Of a DNA stretch of 64,000 nt, positions 25,896 to 35,787 are shown in pieces (the first letter of the stretch is position 1; every line of letters starts with the position of its first letter). The notes under the pieces are model-generated. The model was not told where the DNA came from. It saw nothing but the letters and a program-made list of their open reading frames with translations, and did no database searches. Both the position numbers and the translations under genes were made by a program. The stretch is from Sphagnum magellanicum (lineage: Eukaryota; Streptophyta; Sphagnopsida; Sphagnales; Sphagnaceae). The stretch lies in NCBI GenBank assembly GCA_021904315.1, contig CM038908.1, forward strand, positions 23,518,501-23,582,500. The letters are read 5' to 3'.

Positions 25896-28800
25896 ATGGA
25901 GGTGGGATCCGTGCTCGCCTACAGTCGTCTCCTTCCTCAAATTCTCAAAACTGGTAATAATAATAATAATAAAATCAATTCTCTCTCTCTCTCTCGCTCT
26001 GTGTGTGTGTTGTCCTTTCTTTCATTCTTGCTGGCTCTCTTTCTTTGCCGTTTGTTTCAATTTGTTGTTCCGCGTATTTAGTTCAGATTTTGTACTAGAA
26101 TTGGAAGTTCAAGCGGCTGTGTTGTGAGCGTTTTACCTATCTATCTTCATATATATATATGTGGGAGAAATTTGAGCACGAGGAGTGTCTATTATGAGTG
26201 AGAAAGAGAGAGAAAGAAAGGGAGGCGTGTCTGTCGTTGATGGTAGCGTTGTTTTCATGATGGATTTTTTTCACATTTTGATTGCAATTCTTGTGAGAGT
26301 GAATGGATATGTCTGTGTTTGTTTGTTATCTCTCAAGAAGAACACATCGGGTCCTTCTTTCTTTTCAAGTGGAGCTGCTTCCTATTCTTGAAGCACACTC
26401 TGAAGTGCTTTTTTGTCTCTCTCACAAGAAGAGTTTTTGTTTTTGTTTGTTTGGTTTTTTTTTTTGGCTTTTGTGTTGCAACAGATACTGGATGGAACAG
26501 AAGTCAGCCTACTGTAGGATTGGGAGCTGATATGTGTAGAAGAAGAGGAGGAGGAGGCGGAGGAAATATCCAAGTTGCAATGAAGGTAGCAAGGAGTGCA
26601 GCAGGGAGCTTGACAAAGAGTTCATATGCACCAACAGCAGGGAGAGGAATTTTGGGGAGTTTTGTTTCAGCACATTTGTGTAGTAGCAGTAGTAGCCAAA
26701 TCACACACTGTTCTATAGGCCGATCTCCTTGGATTCTCGGCGTCATCTCCTGGAATGTGGAGTATGGAGCAATGTGTCCTGATCAACCAGGAACATTTTA
26801 TGGAAGAACGGAAGCAATGGTTTTGTGTAGGGGTCAAAAACCACAGGCTGACAATTTTGGAGTGGAAGATAATTTTAGGGATATAAAGGTTGGGACTTGC
26901 AATGAAATTCTATCACTGGAGCATCAAGAGCAGGCAGAGATTCTATCACGCAGCTTTGTGGATGATGCCAAAGTTATAGCCTTGAAGGCTGGGATCTCTG
27001 ACAACAAGAAAGAAGGGCCTATTACAAGTTCAGTTTTGTCCTGGTGGGAGAAGATCCCTAAGCGCTACATTATTGTTATGCTCTGCTTCTCTGCATTCCT
27101 GCTTTGTAATATGGATCGGGTATGTAGTCTCAGTGACTGCTGCACTCTCACCCACTCCTTATTATGCCCGTGATTTTTGCTGTTTCTTAAAAATATCAGT
27201 TTTGTCAGCATTGGGATCATAGTGCCGTTCTCAAGCCATTTTGGATATGGTTTGCCTTTCGCAGTTTAGTCACTCATTTGCATCACCTCTCCATCTGTTG
27301 AAATCCCCTGGGATGCTGGCCCCTGTCAAAAGAGATGAGGCTGATGTCTATTGGGAATTGCTTGAGGAATGAACTCTACTACACAATGGTTTGGTGTAGG
27401 TGAATATGAGCATTGCAATCATGCCCATGTCAGCTGAGTTTCATTGGAGTTCCACTACAGTGGGACTGGTGCAGTCTTCATTTTTCTGGGGATACCTTCT
27501 CACCCAGGTTTTGCCCACTTTCTCTCTCTCTCACTTATGATTTCCTCTCATAGTAGGAAATAGCTCATGTCTTCATTTTTCATAAATCTTCCTCTCACTT
27601 ATTTTACTTGAACACCTTACATTGAATGTATGTGCCTCTGTCTTGTTCGTTCGCATAAGCAGTATTTGCTCTTATAGAGATCCAACATGCAAAGCAGCAT
27701 TTTTGCTGTATGGATATGCCAAAACAATTTCACCCTCACGTACTACAAACTGTACTCTATTTATCCTTCCAAAGCATCTGAGTCTCTTTCAGGAACAAGT
27801 GGAGCTCAGCTTGGTCAGGAACTGATAGTCTGAGTGAACTTCTTTTAATTTTACATCTGGAAGGTGTGTCTTTTGTAAGATGTTGATAGAGAATGGAATT
27901 GGACATGAATTCAGAAGTTTTGGTTGCAGATTGCAGGAGGTATATGGGCAGACAGCATTGGGGGAAAGCAAGTGCTGGGCTTTGGAGTGATATGGTGGTC
28001 ACTTGCTACCATTGCCACCCCAATAGCAGCGCGAATTGGGCTGCCTGCCCTCCTCTTTGTCCGTGCATGTATGGGTGTTGGGGAGGTCAGTAAACTGTCA
28101 ACGGAGAACTGTTGCTGCCAATATCATTATGTTCAAGTCAAAATTCATGGTTCTGTCTTACAGAATCTGGATGGGGTTTAACAGTGATGTTTGGATGGAA
28201 CAACAGGGAGTAGCAATGCCAGCAATGAATAATTTGCTATCACGCTGGGTGCCAGTGAGTGAGCGGAGCCGCTCATTAGCTTTGGTGTACAGTGGAATGT
28301 ACTTAGGATCAGTGACCGGGCTGGCATTCTCCCCGGGTTTGATTCACAAGTTCAACTGGCCCTCAGTCTTTTTCTCATTTGGATCTCTTGGAGCCCTTTG
28401 GTTTGCTTTGTGGCAACAATTTGTAAATTTCTGGCCTCCTCTAAGTTTCTTCAGTGTTAATGTAGTTGAAGTTTCATCAGTGGAACTTGCCAATAGAAAC
28501 TTCTGTTTCTAACCAAAGTTCTTTGTCAATGTGTTGAAGATGCCTTTCTAGTTGGTTCTTTTAGACCTGAAGCCTATGCTGCATCTATATCTTTGCTTGC
28601 AATAAAAGATCCACATATGAAACAGGGAACCTAGGAATGGGATTGCTGGAGACTGTTGAAATAGATTGAAAGTAAGGGGAAATCTGCTGTGTCTGATTCA
28701 ATGATTTGGTGCATAGGCACATAGCTCACCAGCAGAAGACCCCAACATCACAGAAGAGGAAACGAGATTGGTTCTGGGAGGAAGAGAGCCAGAGGCACCT

Positions 28801-30877
28801 GTTGAGAACATCCCTTGGGGCCTACTTCTATCAAAAGCTCCTGTTTGGGCATTGATAGTCTGCCACTTCTGCCACAACTGGGGCACTTTCATCCTTCTTA
28901 CATGGATGCCCACATATTACAATCAGGTATCTCTGCCATTGCCTTTCTCTCAGGACTGAATGTTTTTGCAAGCACAGGTAATGCCTTGTAGCTATGGGAA
29001 CTGTCCTCAATGTGCTCACAAGTTGTGCTCCAAATGGAATTGATAGCCTTGTTTTTGGAAGAAAGTCATGTACAACTTTCTAACTTGAAATGAATGTGAC
29101 TTTCCATGCAATGCTTTTCAAGCTGGTGTAATGATTCATCAGTCTGTTGGTAGGTCATGTACCTTAAACTACAGGACAAGTATGAAAGAATGCTGAAGTT
29201 AAGAAGCTAAAACTAGATTAACCATAATGATCAGTTGAAGGTTAGAATTCTCCAGGGGTTGATCAGATGGGTGGGGTTTTGGCAGGTATTGGGTTTCAAT
29301 TTGATGGAGTCTGGCATGTTTTCAGTCCTGCCTTGGCTCACCATGGCACTTTCAGCCAATCTGGGGGGTTGGATTGCTGATTCTCTTGTCAGCCGTGGTG
29401 TTTCTGTCACTGCTGTGCGCAAGGTGTGCTTTCTATTACATGCTGACTGATTTGCCTAACACTGCTTATCCACACATTAGCCAGAGAATTTCTTTGCATT
29501 TGCAGCCGTATGCAATTCTTGTCTCCTCATCCACAACTAGAGCTCTTCAGTCTGTGCTATAAGAATTTTCAATTTTTTGTTTTCAGGTTAAAATTTTAAA
29601 AATTTCATTTCGGTGCACAATGTTAGCAATACTGATTTATGCTCTTCTACAAGGTTTGAGGTTCTCTTATGATGTCTTTGTTTTGCATGTGATTCTCTAT
29701 TCCAGATCATGCAAAGCATTGGATTCTTGGGTCCTGCCTTTTTCCTCACTCAACTCACTCACATTACATCACCTGCCCTTGCTGTCTTGTGCATGATGTG
29801 CTCACAGGTACTGTTTTTGTCCCTTTCATAACATAATTCTAAACTTGAACATAGCTTGTTTCTTTTTGGAGTCAAAGGTTGTCCAGCCCCACTACTGTTG
29901 GGGCTGACGGCTGGTACAGGTCAAATATATGTGCATTCTGGATTGTATTCTTCTTTGTTTCATTCTCTGTGTATGTTGCTTCATTGTACCATGATACTGT
30001 TTTCAGCTACAAAGCATCATAAGTACATTTTTCTACTTTTTTGATTCCAGCCTCATCTGACCTTTTCTGCACTTGCAGGGAACTGATGCTTTTTCACAGT
30101 CAGGATTGTACTCTAACCATCAAGATATTGGACCACGATACTCTGTATGTTTTCCTTCCTGCATATTCTATACCTTGACCTCCACATTTGCTCATGAGGT
30201 AAAACTTTAGTCTGTGTTTTCCCCTTTTAGTGTGGGGAACTGTTTTGAAAGTTTCCACTGCTATGCAAGCTTACTCAAGCAAATAGATTATTACTTCTCT
30301 CTTCTCTCTCAGGGTTAACAACAGCTTGTAAATCTGAACTTTACACTCTAAAACTCCGAGCTCTAAAAGACAAACTGAAGTTGGCTTTTGTTTGTGAGAA
30401 CAGGGTGTATTGCTAGGTATGTCAAACACAGCAGGTGTGCTTGCTGGTGTGTTTGGAACTGCAGCAACTGGTTATATTTTACAGCATGGTTTGTGTCAAT
30501 TCCCTATCTTGTTTGTTGGTGTCAGAAATAGTAGAAACCAATGCCATCATAGCCTAATGTTCCCAACCTTGAGAGGTTTTCGTCACATGTATCTTGATGT
30601 CATGTTAACATTATCTGAATTGAGAACTTTATTTCTTCCCCATCTGTGTTTCTTTGTTACTTTGCAAAGGTTGTGAGGTCATGCAACCAGGAAAATAGGC
30701 AGAGTAGTAATGTTTTCAACGTTTTATGGCAAACTGTTTATGTAGTTGTAGGATCTAATTTCAAGGTTTTGTTGTGCAGGGTCATGGGATGATGTATTCA
30801 AGGTGGCTGTCGGCCTTTACCTTTTTGGCACTGTTGTCTGGAATCTCTTCTCTTCAGGTGAAAAGATTTTTGACTAA
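25896..30877 (+). CDS. Plastid anion/ascorbate transporter of the PHT4 family (PHT4;4/ANTR2 type)
   Basis: Exons: 25896-25953, 26485-27119, 27400-27507, 27930-28085, 28207-28422, 28717-28926, 29286-29423, 29706-29807, 30079-30144, 30404-30488, 30780-30877, giving 623 residues. It is a 12-helix major facilitator. The core starts near residue 210, with a first helix ending CNMDRVNMSIAIMPM. It continues through QSSFFWGYLLTQ, SERSRSLALVYSGMYLGS, CHFCHNWGTFILLTWMPTYY, SQSGLYSNHQDIGPRY and GSWDDVFKVAVGLYLFGT. These blocks are near-identical to Arabidopsis PHT4;4, the chloroplast-envelope ascorbate transporter. Other PHT4 members move phosphate, so the substrate is inferred. About 200 residues precede the core, longer than usual, with a Gly/Arg/Ser-rich plastid-transit-like part. 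The gene runs convergently with the PQ-loop gene downstream. Confidence 0.95.
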
Positions 30878-31219
30878 CTACTTTGTTGCTACTTAGTAAC
30901 CTGTTAATTTTAACATTCAGATCACATTCAGATCACAGGACTCAAGCCAATTTTTTGTGGGAGTAAATGCAATGTAATCTTGGTCCCATTGCACTTAATC
31001 AGATACAATATTGAGTCTAGCTTGCTCAATGACAACTAGTGGGCCCCTGTATTGGTGGTCCCAGTATATTAAACCTCCTGTAAGGTCACCTACCCAATAC
31101 TATTCCGGTCAAAGTGGGTTTAACTTCAGAGTTCTTGCAGAATCTCTTGCTAAATTCTATTTAATAATATTAATATTAATTTCAGAGACAAAAAATCACT
31201 CTATGTTAAATCACTTTAT

Positions 31220-31271
31220 GCCTACTTCTTAAGAGTGTGAGGGATCTTACACTCTTAAGAAGTGTGTAGGC
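31220..31271. repeat. Inverted repeat / hairpin about 340 bp past the PHT4 stop
   Basis: The left arm GCCTAC-TTCTTAAGAGTGT pairs with the right arm ACACTCTTAAGAAGTGTGTAGGC. There are 14 perfect central pairs (CTTCTTAAGAGTGT), and the arms extend to GCCTAC except for a 4-base insertion on one side. The loop is about 10 bases. It could fold in the 3' UTR or be the core of a small foldback element. A related CCTACTC / GAGTAGG pair follows at 31283-31303. Confidence 0.8.
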
Positions 31272-31391
31272 TTAAGATCTGGCCTACTCTTGAGGAGTAG
31301 GTGTAAGAACTAAGAACCCTCCCCCCTCCTACATCTCATGATCTATGTATGTTTAGGTTCATGACAATCTTCACCTTGACCTTTACTGTGG

Positions 31392-31490
31392 GTAAAGCCT
31401 ATGGGTGGGGGAGGCAGTTCCAAAATGTGGGGCCAGACTTGGCTACCCCTCTCATCCTAGGCCCCTGATTTTCCCCACCCAGGGGCTTAC
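31392..31490. repeat. Foldback sequence with GTAA-GCC-TGGGTGGGG ends
   Basis: The left end reads GTAAAGCCTATGGGTGGGG. The reverse complement of the right end reads GTAAGCCCCTGGGTGGGG. The whole is about 100 bp and resembles a small terminal-inverted-repeat element. No target duplication is clear. Confidence 0.5.
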
Positions 31491-31583
31491 TCTACACTTC
31501 TCCAACCTTCCAAAATCTCTAAAGTAGATGATTTATTCTTCACTGTCTTGAAAGTTTTACAGTTTTTAAAATTCCATGATGTC

Positions 31584-31780
31584 CATCTCTGCTGAAAGCT
31601 TTAAATTGTTTTTTCTGAAGTTCCATAGGCATCTCTGCTGAAAGTTTTACTGTTTTTCTTTCTGAAGTCCCATAGGCATCTCCGCTGAAAGTTTTACTGT
31701 TTTTCTAAAGTCCAATGTCCATCTCTGCTGAAAGTTTTTACTGGTTTTGAAAGCCCTATGTTCCATCTCTGCTTTGCTGT
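31584..31780. repeat. Tandem repeat of about 45 bp, five imperfect copies
   Basis: The word CATCTCTGCTGAAAG, with small variations, recurs at about 31584, 31630, 31677, 31720 and 31764, spaced 43-47 bases apart. Each copy continues as TTTTACTG followed by T-rich sequence and CTGAAG. A diverged further copy starts near 31876. It is non-coding, in the convergent gap. Confidence 0.85.
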
Positions 31781-32448
31781 GAACAATTGTAGGAATTTCT
31801 ATTTCTGTAAGTACTACTGTTCCTTGTTTGCCTGACCATCTGACTTGGAGAAGCAATAGTCATCAGGCCCATTTCCATCTCCGCATTGTTGTGATCAATT
31901 GGAAGAATTTATATGACTTTTAAGGAGTAATTGTCACCTCAGGAATTCATAACTTGTGCATGTATTTTCTTTGTGAGATTGGACTGTAGGCTTTTGTTTT
32001 TAGAGCAGGGCAGACAAGATTGCTGATTTGTTCAAAAACAACATGTGAGTTTTATAAAATATAACACTATACTATTTTTACAAACTCAATGTAAGAAAAT
32101 TTTAATTTAGAAAGCTCCCTGGAATGGGAGAAGCTGGCAAATACTCACTTAAAATGCTCGCAGCAAAGTGCAGAGGAAAATATGTGCAAAAGAGAGAGAG
32201 GTGAGCTCTTTCCTTGTGGTTGAAGAAACTGGCAAAGTTTAGAAACTGGAGTAAAGACAGATGACAGCCCGGAACAAAAGATGTGAAAACAAAATCCCAG
32301 AACCTGAGATATGAAAGAAATCGTCTCATTTTTGATGCTCAAAAGTACACCTAGAACATTACAGGGTGACGCCGATTTGCTGCCACCAAATAAAAGCCTG
32401 CCTAAGACGTGAAACCTGCCTAAGAAGCTTTCACATCTGTGTGCAAAT

Positions 32449-32735
32449 AGATTTTGGTAAGACTCTGATCAGAAGGATCAGGCCACTCATGCAACATCAA
32501 GAAAAGAGATTTTGGTAAGACTCTGATCAGCAGGATCAGGCCACTCGTGCAACAACCAGAAAAGAGATTTTGTTAAGACCCTAATTGGCAGGATCCAACT
32601 CTGATGTAACAAGAAGAAGAGATTTTGGTAAGACCCTAATTAGCAGGATCAGAGCTCTGATGTCACAAGAAAAAGAGATTTTGTTAAGACCCTAATTAGC
32701 AGGTTCAGACCTCTGATATAATAAGAAGAAGCTAA
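32449..32735. repeat. Tandem repeat of about 57 bp, five copies
   Basis: ATTTTGGTAAGAC (or ATTTTGTTAAGAC) recurs at 32451, 32509, 32567, 32622 and 32678. Each copy continues with CTGATC or CTAATT, AGCAGGATCAG, and a CAAGAAAAGAG-like end. Spacing is 58, 58, 55 and 56 bases. The copies differ by substitutions and the spacers are not unique, so this is a minisatellite. Confidence 0.92.
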
Positions 32736-33088
32736 CTAATGTTACCTATTCAGATGTCAAATTCAACAACAAAAAATCAATCAATCAATCAATCAATCTG
32801 TTCATGAATGGTGGAATACAAAACGTCCTTCAATTTACACCAACAATGGTGTATACTCATTGATCTCCTTTGCTTTTGAGTAGCGAGTCAGACAATGTGC
32901 CTGCAAATTTTCCAAGGCCCAGATTCAAAACCTGATTAATGTATTTTCTTCCACCCCCCATGACAGAGACTGGTTTCAAGAAAGAAACCACAGTGCATTG
33001 CCATTACTGAAGATCACCTCAAAGCAAAGTTCCACATGAATTCAGAATTTTTCATGTGCCGGCTGATCTCTTCATAATTAGCTAGGTT

Positions 33089-35787
33089 TTAAATGTGTGA
33101 AATGTACTGACATAGCACAAGCAAATGGGAAAAACTCCTTTCCCTGATAGACATCCCATTCAGAGCAAAGATTGTGTAGGAATTAGGAGAGTTTGTATCA
33201 TCATGAACCTGTATGAGGAGAGCAAAGTCCAGAGATACTGTTCCTAAGCTTCCTAGCAGCCATGGTGCCTTTCCAGCAAAGTCTTGCCTGCCACAAAAAA
33301 AAGAGAGTACTTTGCTCTTTCAAAGAAATGTCTGAATGTAGTTCCACAGAAGATGATGCTTCTGAAGAGGAATGTGTTTCAGTAAAGAGTATCTAAGAGG
33401 CACCGATATAATTAAAATCACATGCCATGAAAAAGTACTTTGCTCTTTCAAAGAAAACTCTGAATGTACATACACAAGAACCATGCTTCAGAAGAGGAAT
33501 GTGTTTTAGTAAAGAGTATTGAAGAGGCACCATAATAAGTAAAATCATATACCATGAATAAGTTCGCATCATGATAGCTGTCCCATAAGTTAGATTGGCC
33601 ATAATTGCACATGTGACCATGGCCATTGACAGGCCTTCTGCAGATCCCCTTTGATTGTTCTTTACCAGCTGTGAAACACGAGAACCCAAGTATAAAACTG
33701 AGGATCCCCACCTGCAGATAAATGTTGAACAGGACAATTGAGAACCTCTTAGATAGCAGTGCAGAAATCACAGCATTTGTGTCAGGCTCACTACAGCTTG
33801 CAAAGGTTACAGTACAGGGAGAAGGAGTGCAAAATGGGCATACCCAAGTGCAGTGCCACTGCCCTTCAGCCACCATAATCTTGGATTGTTGCCACAGATG
33901 GTCATCAATTTTCTTCCTGCCACTCCTGCAGCTGAGCTCAATCGTTGCTGACTACTCCATCCTAGTTGGTGAGTCACAGTTCCAACACAAAGCAGGCCAG
34001 TTACACTCGCCACAGCTGTTGCAGCAAGGCGAACATTCTTCCTACATAGGTGCCAACTGTGAGATGCATGGTCAGTGATGATTGGTGGTCCAGTGGGTGG
34101 ACCATACTCCAGCCCATACTTCATAACCACCTGACGCAGCTGCCGTCGCACAGCTGCTGAATCTTCTTGGATGGGTACAATTGACTGAATCATGTGACTC
34201 TCTGAATTGACTGTCACCTGATTCAGCAGGAGGGGCATCCTCTCTCCTTGTGGCAGCTTCTGTAGAGGGCCTTGCCTGGCTTTTGCTGTTGTAGCTTTCT
34301 CTGACCAACCTGTTACATATGTGATGTGATCAATACTTCCATTGGCAAGCTAGGCAGGGATAATAAAATGTGAATCCTCTCTTGAATCTTCAACCTAGCC
34401 AAATACAAGAACTCACAGTGTGGCAGTACTTGGTTGTGAAGCTAGAAGTAAAGTGCTTTATTTCATGTGCAAGCCCAACTTCCTGTCTCCATAGAAAGAC
34501 TCAATCCTCACAACTATGGGAGCAAGAACTCTGGTAAAATCAGTCTCAGGAAAAATAATTGAGCCTGTTTTATATAGACATTTGGTGAGTTTGTGTGAAG
34601 CTACTGGTGTTGCATAAATGACTTTGAGGTCAGAACTGACCTGCATCAGTGGTACCAAAGCATGGTGAAGTATGTGTGGCACATAATGCATCAGGCTTCA
34701 GTCCATCATCATCTATCACTGTGCTAAACTCATCCCCCTTCTCCATCCTGGGCATCTGATAATACATGTACTGTCCACACACACCAATTCAAATGTCACA
34801 CATTCTGTTCTGTTCTTGCAGGAACACAATCTGTTCAATTGATCCACTACAGAGGAGAATTGATGAGAATTCACGAAGGGCAAACCAGGTCTTCCAAATG
34901 CTGGCACACAGTGAACCAAGGCAACTAACTTCAGCTTAAGGCACATGCATTAGGTTGAGAATCATCAAAAGCCGTTTTGAAATAGGGGTTTGAAACATTA
35001 TGCATAGCAACCAAAATACCTGGCTGATGATGAGAGAGTCAGCAAACATGAAGTACATAGCTGTCAAAGTTTCTGTCGCTAACTGATCACCCGTAAGAAG
35101 ACAACCAAGCAGGTTGAAAGAGTCCCCCTGCATGCACATCATTAGTTCTTTGCCAAGCCCAGTTCCAGACATTGTCCTGAGATTAGGAATCTGCTGGCAT
35201 TGCCAAGGGCACCCAATTTAGAGGAAAAAAAATAAAAATAAAAAACCCTGTTGTACTGAGGTTCAAAAGGGTTCAAACTGTGATGGACTCAATGACAAAA
35301 AAACAAAAGAAGAGATACTACATGGCCTCTCCAGCAGAACCAGGGATTGCTGTGACTACAGTCACAGAAAAAAAGAGGAGCTCCAGTTAATCCCAAAGTC
35401 TTAAACCCTAAACTACATTCTTGCCCCAATAGCTTACAGAGAAAACCCCAAATGCTTCATATGCTTGCAGATCCAAACAGACTGTTTTCGCAATGTTATG
35501 AGAATTCAGCAAAGGGATGGACAGTGGATACACATGAAGGTGATACTTACTGCAAGCCACTGGAAGAGGAACCAAGGAGACAGTGCTTCCGCACTTTGCA
35601 ATCTCCAGTTGCTGATGAATTGAGGCAGTTGTGCAACGATCCAGAACAGCATGGAGGACAAACCAATGAGGAAAGCAGCCATTTCCCATGATGTGTACAC
35701 ACAATCCCCGAACCATGCCTGTATCCACAGATTGGCTCCTAATACGCATCCACAAGGTTGTTGAACGCTGTCTCCTCCTCCATACAT
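33089..35787 (-). CDS. PQ-loop repeat membrane transporter (SLC66A1-like, vacuolar/lysosomal family)
   Basis: Exons on the minus strand: 35551-35787, 35020-35127, 34641-34770, 33844-34309, 33553-33711, 33089-33287, giving 432 residues. The first PQ-loop half has a helix with LSSMLFWIVAQLPQFISNWR (PQ at residues 55-56), then GDSFNLLGCLLTGDQL and a YMYYQ helix. A poorly conserved loop of about 130 residues follows. The second half has LYLGSRVSQLVKNNQRGSAEGLS, ANLTYGTAI and APWLLGSLGTVSLDFALLIQ. Layout matches Arabidopsis At4g36850-type proteins, relatives of lysosomal and vacuolar cationic amino-acid exporters. Odd point: the second motif reads SQ (327-328) where the family has PQ. The start is the only in-frame ATG before the first helix. 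Family is firm; substrate is unknown. Confidence 0.92.
33307..33560. repeat. Tandem duplication of about 127 bp spanning an intron donor
   Basis: The copies start at 33307 and about 33435 with GTACTTTGCTCTTTCAAAGAAA. They end with AAAATCACATGCCATGA and AAAATCATATACCATGA. The second copy includes the end of the fifth exon of the PQ-loop gene and its GT donor (33551-33552 on the complement). The first copy lies wholly in the intron, and its equivalent donor is GC. Confidence 0.85.

Larger units (their letters stand above)
30878..33088. other. Convergent intergenic gap rich in tandem and foldback sequences
   Basis: This gap lies between the stop codons of two converging genes and holds both 3' UTRs. 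It contains a strong inverted repeat (31220-31271), a second foldback (31392-31490), two tandem arrays (31584-31780 and 32449-32735) and an AATC microsatellite near 32777-32799. No protein-coding gene is supported. Confidence 0.7.

Noticed and set aside
32449..32735. CRISPR-like appearance of five regularly spaced repeats
   Set aside because: The whole 57 bp unit repeats and there are no unique spacers, so this is a eukaryotic minisatellite.
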